Assembly: GCA_002316315.1 (NCBI GenBank)
Contig: DCDG01000015.1
Location: 1 to 15,424, forward strand
DNA: 15,424 nt
From: Candidatus Aminicenantes bacterium UBA1061
Lineage (GTDB): Bacteria; Acidobacteriota; Aminicenantia; Aminicenantales; Saccharicenantaceae
Reading direction: 5' to 3'
Part shown: piece after piece, positions 6,765 to 13,577 of the stretch
Layout: every line of letters starts with the position of its first letter
How positions within the stretch are numbered: the stretch's first letter is position 1
Made by a program: the position numbers and the translations under genes
The notes under the pieces: generated by a model
Database searches by the model: none
The model's input: the letters and a program-made list of their open reading frames with translations, nothing else
What the model was told of the DNA's origin: nothing

Positions 6765-6806
6765 GGTGACGTAATACTCCGTCCCGGGACGGAGTATTAC
6801 GTCACC
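6765..6806. repeat. REP-like 42-bp perfect palindrome R9 (class B pair)
   Basis: Two class B arms meet head to head at a central CCCGGG: GGTGACGTAATACTCC then GTCCCGGGAC then GGAGTATTACGTCACC. It is identical to R10, and the pair flanks mnmA. It ends nine bases before the extended -10 of mnmA. Confidence 0.95.
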
Positions 6807-6815
6807 GGATTGAAA

Positions 6816-6824
6816 TGTTATAAT
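6816..6824 (+). promoter_or_regulatory. Extended -10 of a leaderless mnmA promoter
   Basis: TGTTATAAT is a perfect extended -10 (TGnTATAAT). Its last base is seven before the ATG at 6831, so transcription should start on or next to the start codon. The -35 position falls within the right arm of REP R9 and is poor, which an extended -10 can tolerate. Confidence 0.7.
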
Positions 6825-6830
6825 CTTAGC

Positions 6831-8072
6831 ATGGCGACTGATAAGAAGAGAGTGCTGGTCGGGATGAGCGGCGGTGTGGATTCCTCTGTGGCCGCCCTGC
6901 TGCTAAAGCAAGCCGGCTATGAAGTCACCGGCGTAACTATGAAGATAGCGACCCCTGCTGGTGACTTGCCCATCAAGCCGGATCCAGAAAATAGGGCTGA
7001 TTCCGCCTCTGGTGGTTTCACCTCACCTTCAGCCTCCGGGCCATCTTCTGGCTTTATTCAAGTTTCGTTCAAATCTTCCGGGAGCCACCTTCGCCTCTCG
7101 TGTTTTGGTGATGATGAAGAGCAGGAAATCAGCGAGGCGGCGGCCGTCGCCCGCCAGCTCGATATTCCTTTTTATGTGGTTGATCTTAGCCGTGAATATG
7201 AGGCCCGCATTCTGAATTATTTCCGCTCTGAATATGCCCGTGGCCGCACTCCCAATCCCTGTGTTAAGTGTAACGCCGAAATTAAATTTGGTCTGCTCCT
7301 CGATGGCTGCCGGCAGCTCGGTCTTGAATATGATTTTTTCGCCACAGGCCATTACGCCCGGGTCAAATATGATGGAAGCCTCCACCGCTGGCAGCTTCTT
7401 AAAGCCCGGGATGCCGCCAAAGACCAGTCGTATTTTCTTTCGTTTCTCAGTCAGGAGCAACTGGCCCGCTCGCTGTTTCCTCTTGGCGAGCTGACCAAAA
7501 GCGAAGTCCGTCGTCTATCCAGAGAATATGGCTTGCCGGTCAGTGATAAAGAAGAGAGCCAGGATTTTTATGCCGGTGATTATCGTGACCTCCTGCCGAA
7601 AGGCCAGCCCGGCCCGATCAAGGACCTGACCGGTCGGATATTGGGCCAGCACGAAGGGATAGAAAACTATACGGTCGGTCAGCGCCGAGGCCTCGGGATT
7701 GCCAGCAGCTGTGGCCGTCTGTACGTCGTCAAAATTGAGGCAGCTACCAATACAGTTTATATCGGTGAGGAAAAGGACCTGCTCGCCACGAAATTTTGTG
7801 TCGACGGGATTAACTGGGTCGGACGAATTCCTGCCCGGGGTGAAACCATCGAGGCTACAGTCAAAGTGCGTTACCGGTCGCCCGAGCTCGAATGCCGGGT
7901 GATAATGGGCGATAATCGAAGCGGTAGGGGCGACAGTCAGGATGAAAGTCAGGGGGCCCCGGAAAACTCAGCCGAGGTTATCCTTCTGACTCCTTATAAG
8001 GCTATAACGCCGGGCCAGGTGGCTGTCTTCTATGAAGGCGAGGCTGTCCTGGGGGGCGGTTTTATCCGGTGA
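6831..8072 (+). CDS. mnmA: tRNA-specific 2-thiouridylase MnmA
   Basis: A 413-residue cytoplasmic enzyme that makes the 2-thio group of U34 in tRNAs for Glu, Gln and Lys, using ATP and a sulfur carrier. The PP-loop SGGVDSS is at 13-19, then TPNPCVKCNAEIKFG (140-154), ATGHYARV (171-178), KDQSYFLSFL (197-206) and GQRRGLGI (283-290). ATG 6831 is chosen because MATDKKRVLVGMSGGVDSS fits the family and a leaderless promoter lies just upstream; TTG 6810 would include the -10 box. Oddities: a Ser/Gly/Pro-rich insertion at about 42-88, a second at about 361-380, and no Cys at the usual second catalytic site (ESQDFYAGDY at 242-251, where many homologs have ICF). Cys91, Cys144 and Cys147 remain. The stop TGA lies inside REP R10. 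Confidence 0.95.
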   Translation: MATDKKRVLVGMSGGVDSSVAALLLKQAGYEVTGVTMKIATPAGDLPIKPDPENRADSASGGFTSPSASGPSSGFIQVSFKSSGSHLRLSCFGDDEEQEISEAAAVARQLDIPFYVVDLSREYEARILNYFRSEYARGRTPNPCVKCNAEIKFGLLLDGCRQLGLEYDFFATGHYARVKYDGSLHRWQLLKARDAAKDQSYFLSFLSQEQLARSLFPLGELTKSEVRRLSREYGLPVSDKEESQDFYAGDYRDLLPKGQPGPIKDLTGRILGQHEGIENYTVGQRRGLGIASSCGRLYVVKIEAATNTVYIGEEKDLLATKFCVDGINWVGRIPARGETIEATVKVRYRSPELECRVIMGDNRSGRGDSQDESQGAPENSAEVILLTPYKAITPGQVAVFYEGEAVLGGGFIR

Positions 8073-8109
8073 CGTAATACTCCGTCCCGGGACGGAGTAT
8101 TACGTCACC
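8068..8109. repeat. REP-like 42-bp perfect palindrome R10 (class B pair)
   Basis: Identical in all 42 bases to R9. The TGA at 8070-8072 is the mnmA stop codon. It is followed by A and six T. Confidence 0.95.
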
Positions 8110-8116
8110 ATTTTTT
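8068..8116 (+). terminator. Probable mnmA terminator formed by R10
   Basis: The 42-bp palindrome can fold into a long hairpin and is followed within one base by TTTTTT (8111-8116). It starts at the mnmA stop codon. This is a structural inference. Confidence 0.55.
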
Positions 8117-8154
8117 AACTTATTAATTATCAAATAGATAGGTTGGGACAAAAG

Positions 8155-8176
8155 GGGGACGGAGTATTACGTCACC
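8155..8176 (+). repeat. REP-like element R11 (single class B arm)
   Basis: GGGGACGGAGTATTACGTCA then CC. It lies one base beyond the stop codon of the minus-strand DUF5916 gene. Read on the minus strand it is followed by CTTTTG, so it may act as that gene's terminator. Confidence 0.92.
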
Positions 8177-8177
8177 G

Positions 8178-11009
8178 TCAATACAAGCAATAGGAGAGCT
8201 TGATCAGGAAGACGTTGTCCGGCCGGCTGCTGAACAGCCTGTCTATGTCCCGGTTAAAATCCATTAGGCCATTCTGACCAGCTTCAGTTCGCCCCTGAGA
8301 CCAGACGAGAAACAGAGTGCAGCCTGGCCGGTACTCCCACCTTAAAACCAGGTTGGCCCGGAATTGCAGGAAGTTGAAATCGGGATTAGCGAACGAATAA
8401 TCCGTCTCTCCATCGCCGTTTTCATCTACTAAATAAAGCTCTTCCCCCACCTCATACTCCAGCTGGCTTTCTCCGAACAGCTCGTACCTGTCTTCCCAGT
8501 CTCTGGCCCGCGGCTCGGTGATCAGTTTAAACCGGTCATATTTACCGGCCGAAATAAATGGCATGCCATAAAACTGAACCGACAGGTCCGGCGTCAAGCT
8601 CAGGTTGAAGCGGACGGTAAGCGATATTGTTTTCTGGTCAATTTTTCCCACAATATATTTTTTCGCTCCTCCACCGCCGGTCGCCACAACCGTGTTAACG
8701 TATTGCAGTTCGTTTCTGAAATAAGAATAGTCCGGCTGAAGAGACAGGTTGAAGGCCGACACCGGCACATAGGTGATCTTAGGCCCAAAGCTATAAATCA
8801 GTCTGTCACCATTAAAGGCTTTCGTCCAATCGCCGTAGACACTCAGTCTTAATTTGCGGCGCATATCCGTTTGAAAAGATCCCCAGAAGCCGACGCCAGG
8901 AGCATTGCGCAACAGCGGCCCGCCCCTCAAAGCGCTGGTCGAAAGTCCGGTGAACTGCCGGTTCAGACCGAAATTAAATGTCCAGTAATTCTTGAACTCA
9001 GCCCAGCCATTGATATTCCCTCCGGCAAAAGTTTTCTCGCCGCCGAAATTCCAGCCGGTCCACTGATTCAGGTTGAGCTGGAGATTTCTGAAAAAGCTAA
9101 AGGGCTTATGGATACGGTAACCTGCCCAGAAATATTGCATAGACGAATCAGCTGCTCTCAGATAGCCAGCATCATTCAACTCCAGCCCGGGTGAGCGCCA
9201 GGTAAAACCGGTCGAAAAAAGCAGGTCCGAGCCTCCAGCCCGCCCGAAGTCAATCGAACCGCCATGCCCGTAAAGAGCTGCCCTGTCCGGATCATAAGTC
9301 AGGTAGTCAGCATCCGGTCGCTGGAAATAATGGACAGAAGATTCCTGGGTTAAGCTGATAGCTTCAGGTGTGCCGTGAACTCCGCTGCCTACCGCTTTGA
9401 GCGAAACATAATATTGCCTGTCCTTCCAGCTGTGATAGAAATCAAATCCGCCGGAAAAAGCCGAGCGGTGGAGCAGGTTGTCGGTCTCGTTATCCAGCTG
9501 GCGGTTGACTCCGGTGAACATCACCCCGACCACGGTCGCTCCCTGGCGGTAATCCTTGGCTAACCTGAAGGCCAAATAATTCGCTAACGGCTCGGCTACG
9601 GCCTTCTCATAGGTGCCGCTCTCCGGCAGGTAAATGGAGGCCTGTTCTTTATCGGTCAGAGCCTCGACCAGGCCAATTGACCAGCCATTTTTGGTTTTAC
9701 CCGATAGCTTCAGTGCTCCCAGGATGGTCGTTGATTGGGGCAGGCGGTAATAGCCGCTGGTCTCAGGGTAAATCTGAGGTTCACGCCCTAAGCGCCGGCT
9801 GTAAAAAAGGTTGTCGAAAGAAAAATCGCCGCTCCCGCTGGTTATCTTAAAATCGGTGATATTTCGTCCCTCAACAAAAAAAGGCCGTTTCTCCTCAAAG
9901 TAGGTTTCGTAAGCCGTCAGGTTGATGACCGAGGGGTCAGCTTCGACCTGGCCAAAATCGGGATTTAAGGTGAAGTTGACGGTCAGATCGTGAGTCAGCC
10001 CAACCTTCCCGTCAAGTCCGCCGAAAAGCCGGTTATCATGGCCGGTGGCTAAAGGATTGCCTTCCTGGCGGGGATAATTACGCAGGCTGCCGACGGTGTA
10101 GGGAAGCATCTCGACCTGGCGAGGCGGCTTGATGGCTGTCACTCCCCGCAGTTCGCCAAACTGGCTGGTCCAACCGGGGGCATTTTTCAAAATGCGCTGC
10201 CAGAGGGAAACCTCATTTTTCCGGAATAGCTGGCGCATGACCTGAAAACCCCAGATCTGCTCCTGGCGGCGGCCGAAGCGCAGTTGAGAGAAGGGGATTT
10301 TCATTTCGGCTGTCCAGCCGTCATCATCGATGGCGGTCTTAATTTCCCAGATCGGATCCCAGGAGATGTCAACTGTATTTTCATCGAAGCCGTCATTAAA
10401 GAGAAGCTGATCAGCTTTAACCCCGGCGGCATTGACGGCAAAACAATAGCTTGTCCGCTGGTCGTAAAGGCTGTCAATGAAAACCAGGAGATAATCGCCA
10501 GAAAGACTGTCCCGGCGGCTAAGGCGCTGCTCGATGGATCCGGGTTGTGAATCATAGCAACGTATAGCTAAATAGAGATGGCTATCATCATAGACGACTT
10601 TAAAAGCGGTGGGTTCGGAGGGAGGCTGGCCTTCCTCCGGGTCAAACTGGATGAAATCAGAAAACCACTCGCCATCCTGCCAGGCGGGATCGTTCAGGCG
10701 GCCGTCAATGGCTGGAGGATGAGGGTTGACGCGGCGGGCGAAGGCAGTTTTTTTCGAGATTGAGTTCTGAGGTGAATTGGGAGGAGTGGCGGGGGATTGT
10801 TTCCGCGACTGAGCTTCTTGACCTGAAGCCAGAGCCGGTAGAACAAGAATCAGTGAAGAAAAAGAAAGAGAAAAAGAAAGAAAAAGAGCAAAGAGAATTG
10901 GGCGGCGGAGAAACGTGACGAGCTGGTCAGGCTTTCGCCGGGGAGACTTTGGTGGAAGAGATTTTAGAGATTCAACGGATTCAAATAGATTTTTATACTT
11001 ATATTTCAT
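8178..11009 (-). CDS. DUF5916 outer-membrane protein with CBM9-like domain
   Basis: A 943-residue protein. The N-terminus has an unusually long basic n-region (about 36 residues), a hydrophobic core (38-59) and a likely cleavage site near ALASG-QEA. Residues 88-250 look like the CBM9-type fold: PHPPAIDGRLNDPAWQDGEW, DDSHLYLAIRCYDS, WDPIWEIKTAIDDDGWTAEMKIPFSQLRF. The rest fits DUF5916: TVNFTLNPDFGQVEADPSVINL, YFEEKRPFFVEG, then alternating beta-rich sequence ending in SYCLY, as expected for an outer-membrane barrel. These proteins are common in polymer-degrading bacteria; the substrate is unknown. ATG follows GAGAGGTAAAG, spacing a little long. The gene is convergent with mnmA and divergent from the GHL10 gene. 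The signal-peptide core is encoded by a pyrimidine-only tract. Confidence 0.9.
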   Translation of the reverse strand: MKYKYKNLFESVESLKSLPPKSPRRKPDQLVTFLRRPILFALFLSFSLSFSSLILVLPALASGQEAQSRKQSPATPPNSPQNSISKKTAFARRVNPHPPAIDGRLNDPAWQDGEWFSDFIQFDPEEGQPPSEPTAFKVVYDDSHLYLAIRCYDSQPGSIEQRLSRRDSLSGDYLLVFIDSLYDQRTSYCFAVNAAGVKADQLLFNDGFDENTVDISWDPIWEIKTAIDDDGWTAEMKIPFSQLRFGRRQEQIWGFQVMRQLFRKNEVSLWQRILKNAPGWTSQFGELRGVTAIKPPRQVEMLPYTVGSLRNYPRQEGNPLATGHDNRLFGGLDGKVGLTHDLTVNFTLNPDFGQVEADPSVINLTAYETYFEEKRPFFVEGRNITDFKITSGSGDFSFDNLFYSRRLGREPQIYPETSGYYRLPQSTTILGALKLSGKTKNGWSIGLVEALTDKEQASIYLPESGTYEKAVAEPLANYLAFRLAKDYRQGATVVGVMFTGVNRQLDNETDNLLHRSAFSGGFDFYHSWKDRQYYVSLKAVGSGVHGTPEAISLTQESSVHYFQRPDADYLTYDPDRAALYGHGGSIDFGRAGGSDLLFSTGFTWRSPGLELNDAGYLRAADSSMQYFWAGYRIHKPFSFFRNLQLNLNQWTGWNFGGEKTFAGGNINGWAEFKNYWTFNFGLNRQFTGLSTSALRGGPLLRNAPGVGFWGSFQTDMRRKLRLSVYGDWTKAFNGDRLIYSFGPKITYVPVSAFNLSLQPDYSYFRNELQYVNTVVATGGGGAKKYIVGKIDQKTISLTVRFNLSLTPDLSVQFYGMPFISAGKYDRFKLITEPRARDWEDRYELFGESQLEYEVGEELYLVDENGDGETDYSFANPDFNFLQFRANLVLRWEYRPGCTLFLVWSQGRTEAGQNGLMDFNRDIDRLFSSRPDNVFLIKLSYCLY
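10855..10888 (-). repeat. Low-complexity purine/pyrimidine tract coding the signal-peptide core
   Basis: The plus strand is almost pure A/G (GAAGAAAAAGAAAGAGAAAA...), so the coding strand is C/T only and encodes a Leu/Phe/Ser run (ALFLSFSLSFSS). Such a tract is prone to slippage, and changes not in multiples of three would switch off the gene. Confidence 0.7.
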
Positions 11010-11294
11010 CAGCGTTCTTTACCTCTCATCCTGAAGATTTTAGGGCGGCCATCGGCCGCTTAATACCGGGACCGGACTAATGCCAGATCTGATTTTCTTC
11101 CAAAGGAAAAACAATCAGTCCAAGCTCAAAGATCATTTATATTGACGAATAAGACGGCAACAAGGTTGCCAGAATTATCTGGTTTCGGTGACGTAACACT
11201 CCGTCCCGGGACGGAGTGTTACGTCACCGGTGTCGGGTGTTTCCTCTTCTATGCTGGGGCAGCATTTAGTAAAATTGGACTGAGAGGTGACGGC
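11010..11294. other. Divergent intergenic region of DUF5916 and GHL10 genes
   Basis: Contains two perfect short hairpins, GCGGCC-ATC-GGCCGC (11045-11059) and GGCAAC-AAG-GTTGCC (11156-11170), then REP palindrome R12. I find no convincing -10/-35 pair for either gene. The first hairpin lies about 36 bases upstream of the DUF5916 start codon and would be in its leader. Confidence 0.6.
11187..11228. repeat. REP-like 42-bp perfect palindrome R12
   Basis: The same architecture as R9 and R10 with a GTGTT/AACAC variant in both arms: GGTGACGTAACACTCC, GTCCCGGGAC, GGAGTGTTACGTCACC. The matching change in both arms shows the arms are homogenised. It lies 66 bp upstream of the chosen GHL10 start. Confidence 0.95.
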
Positions 11295-13577
11295 ATGAAA
11301 ATTAAATCGGGTTGGAGATCCAGGTCATCACATCTTAACGGGATGAGGTCAGGGCTATTCAAGTGGCGGGCTGCCAGGTCGGCAAATAGCCTGGTGCTGG
11401 CCATAGCCTTATTGACGTCGGCAATTTGGCTTCTCTCAGCCTCAGCCGGGGCGGCGGCCGCTGTGAACCGTGCTGTGAGCCGTGAGGGAAGAGGTGAGTC
11501 TTTTCAGATTAAAGAGATTACAGAAGGACTTTCATCGGCCGTTGAGACCTGGGCCAGAGTTGGGGTCGAAGCCTGGATGCTGGATCAAACACAGCCAGTG
11601 CTTCAGGATCAGCTACAGATAAAGGCTTATGGCTGGGTCCAGACCGCGCTGCCCCGGACTTGGTGGCAGAGCCCTGGCCAGACGCCGATTACGATTAAGA
11701 CGCCAGTTCGGCTGCGGCTGCGACCCCAGCGTCCAGCTCAGACCCTCGTCTCTACAGGGACCGAGACTCACACGCCAAAGCAGCCTCCAGCTCAAACGCC
11801 GACTCCAGCTCAAACTCCTCTTGCCCTCCAGAATCAGGCTGATTCCGTATTTCAAGCTACAACTCTGGCACAAAAACCAGCCCCGTCTCTACTTCCAGCT
11901 CAGGCGCAATCTAAAACTAAAACTAAAACTAAAACAAAAACAAAAACGCCAGGCCGGACTCAGGATGCCTGGATCAGCGGAGTCTGGATGCATCCCGGAC
12001 TGTTCGGTCCCAGGCAGGATGAAGCCGTCTCTAAGATGAGGACCGTGCTCGATGACTATGCTCGGGCCGGCATTAATACGCTCATCATGCTGGTCAAAGA
12101 CACCAGCGGCTATGTCTATTTTGACAGCGAGATCGGCGTTAAAGATCCGGCTTATGACTGGGATTTCTTTGGTGCTTTCCTGAGCGAAGCCCGTCAGCGA
12201 AATATGACAGTTCATCCCTGGTTCTGTGTTTTCCCGGAAGGGGCGCTCCTCGGTCAGGTCAGGCAGCATCCGGAATGGTTGATTGTCGGGCCGAACCGCG
12301 AAATGGTCCGTACGGTCAATCCGGCTCTGCCTGAAGTCCGCGCCTACGAAATCAGCTTGATGACCGAACTGGTTAAAAAATACGGCGTCGATTGGGTTCA
12401 CCTCGACTATATCCGATTTCCCTGCGAGCCGACTGAACCCTATTTCAGCCACGACCCGAAGACGCTCAAGCTTTTTAAAGACGAGACCGGCATCGATTTT
12501 ACCAGCCTTAAGGCCCGCGATTCGGGCAATCCTCACTGGAATGCCTGGCTCGAATGGAATCGCCAGCAGGTCACGAGATTTGTCAAAGAGTTAAAAGACG
12601 AGCTGCAGACCACCGGCCGCCAGGTCCGGATAAGCGCGGCTGTTTTTTCCGATGCCGATAATGCTCGCGTGCTGATCGGTCAGGACTGGGCCAGCTGGGC
12701 CGAGCAAGGACTCATCGATATGCTCTGCCCGATGCTTTACACCAATGACCCGGCTCTTTTCGACCGTCTGACGAAGCGGGCAGTGGCCATTGGCCTGAGA
12801 AGCGGTGGCGATCAGGCTCAAGGCGAGGTGGGAAGAGGAAAATTAGCAGGCGGCAGAGAAGGTACCGGTAGCGAAGTGGCGAGCAGAGAGAGCCTCAGCA
12901 GAAAAGAAATCAGGGCTGGGCAGGAACAGACCGAGAAAAAGAGAGAAGATGCCATAGCCAGAGTCAGCGGTGAAAATGCCCGACCCGAAATTAATATGAA
13001 AACTGATATCGCCTCTGATATCTTCTATGATATTACAGGTGATATCATGTCCGATAGCCATAGCTCTGGTGGTTTCAATGTCAATAGCTGCCCCAGTCCC
13101 AATAGCTATAACTTCGCCCTGGAAGTCAGTGGCCAGAACCAGCAGGACAAACAGGACAAAATAGAAGGGACCGCTCCGCCGCTGCCGGCGGCAGTTGGTG
13201 CTGACCCCCTCGCTCGCCAGGAGAGTGAGCTTGAACTGCCGGTTGAAGCTGAGGCCGGGGCGAAGGGTAGGACAGAAGCCAGTTCAGTAGCCGTCCGGGG
13301 AAAGATTCCTGAGACTGGTGCCGAAGCAAAATTATCAAGACGACTCCTGGTCTGTCCGGGGATAGGTATTGGCACCTCGCACAATCAGAGTACCCCCGAC
13401 CTCATGCTGGAAGAAATCAGACTGGCCCGGGCCGCTGGCGCTGACGGCGTTATCTTTTTTTCAGGCAGCAGCCTGACTACCCCATTTTTGGACAGAATGA
13501 GAATGGGGTTGAGCCAGCGCCTTTCTTTCCTAATCAACGCGTTACCCGATTATGCCGGTTATCGCATCCACTATTAG
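11295..13577 (+). CDS. GHL10 (DUF187)-type secreted glycosidase with low-complexity insertions
   Basis: A 760-residue protein. ATG 11295 is chosen because AGAGGTGA precedes it and a signal peptide follows (hydrophobic core LVLAIALLTSAIWLLSASA, cleavage near SAGA-AAA). The frame stays open upstream to 11142, but that part is REP R12 and spacer. Residues about 105-222 are Pro/Gln/Thr-rich with PAQTP motifs and a (Lys-Thr) run. The catalytic TIM-barrel part starts at about 225 (WISGVWMHPGLFG) and includes NTLIMLVKDTSGYVYF, MTVHPWFCVFPEG and YGVDWVHLDYIRFP, which carries the Asp typical of GHL10, and GLIDMLCPMLYTND. After AIGLRSG a low-complexity insertion of about 180 residues (503-681) interrupts the barrel before RLLVCPGIGIGTSHNQST and AAGADGVIFFSG. 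The family acts on glycans, probably cell-wall type; substrate is inference. Confidence 0.87.
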   Translation: MKIKSGWRSRSSHLNGMRSGLFKWRAARSANSLVLAIALLTSAIWLLSASAGAAAAVNRAVSREGRGESFQIKEITEGLSSAVETWARVGVEAWMLDQTQPVLQDQLQIKAYGWVQTALPRTWWQSPGQTPITIKTPVRLRLRPQRPAQTLVSTGTETHTPKQPPAQTPTPAQTPLALQNQADSVFQATTLAQKPAPSLLPAQAQSKTKTKTKTKTKTPGRTQDAWISGVWMHPGLFGPRQDEAVSKMRTVLDDYARAGINTLIMLVKDTSGYVYFDSEIGVKDPAYDWDFFGAFLSEARQRNMTVHPWFCVFPEGALLGQVRQHPEWLIVGPNREMVRTVNPALPEVRAYEISLMTELVKKYGVDWVHLDYIRFPCEPTEPYFSHDPKTLKLFKDETGIDFTSLKARDSGNPHWNAWLEWNRQQVTRFVKELKDELQTTGRQVRISAAVFSDADNARVLIGQDWASWAEQGLIDMLCPMLYTNDPALFDRLTKRAVAIGLRSGGDQAQGEVGRGKLAGGREGTGSEVASRESLSRKEIRAGQEQTEKKREDAIARVSGENARPEINMKTDIASDIFYDITGDIMSDSHSSGGFNVNSCPSPNSYNFALEVSGQNQQDKQDKIEGTAPPLPAAVGADPLARQESELELPVEAEAGAKGRTEASSVAVRGKIPETGAEAKLSRRLLVCPGIGIGTSHNQSTPDLMLEEIRLARAAGADGVIFFSGSSLTTPFLDRMRMGLSQRLSFLINALPDYAGYRIHY
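11910..11947 (+). repeat. Hexanucleotide microsatellite coding (Lys-Thr)n
   Basis: Tandem AAAACT units drifting to AAAACA within the GHL10 gene, giving KTKTKTKTKTKT just before the catalytic domain. It acts as a linker and is of the same kind as the (Ser-Ala) tract in the TauE/SafE gene. Confidence 0.8.

Larger units (their letters stand above)
6471..6830. other. Intergenic region between RAYT and mnmA
   Basis: Divergent spacer of about 360 bp. It holds the RAYT ribosome binding site, an inverted repeat ATCAGCT (6560-6566)/AGCTGAT (6594-6600), a tandem CGTCTGC at about 6664, and a GTG with strong AAAGGAGA (6743) opening an eight-codon frame that stops in REP R9. R9 and the mnmA promoter follow. 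No gene seen. Confidence 0.6.

Noticed and set aside
5734..6806. Classical insertion sequence with terminal inverted repeats carrying the transposase
   Set aside because: The repeats also occur singly far from the gene, and the protein is a RAYT rather than an IS200/IS605 TnpA with its own ends; no target duplication is seen.
2094..11228. CRISPR array
   Set aside because: The repeats are palindromic, irregularly spaced by hundreds of bases to kilobases, in both orientations, with no spacers or cas genes; REP-like elements explain them better.
11286..11293. GGTGACGG before the GHL10 start as another repeat copy
   Set aside because: Only eight bases match and the rest of the hairpin is missing; it overlaps the Shine-Dalgarno and is probably coincidence.
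11142..11294. Longer N-terminus for the GHL10 protein from TTG 11142
   Set aside because: It would translate the REP palindrome R12, and the signal peptide and ribosome binding site support ATG 11295.
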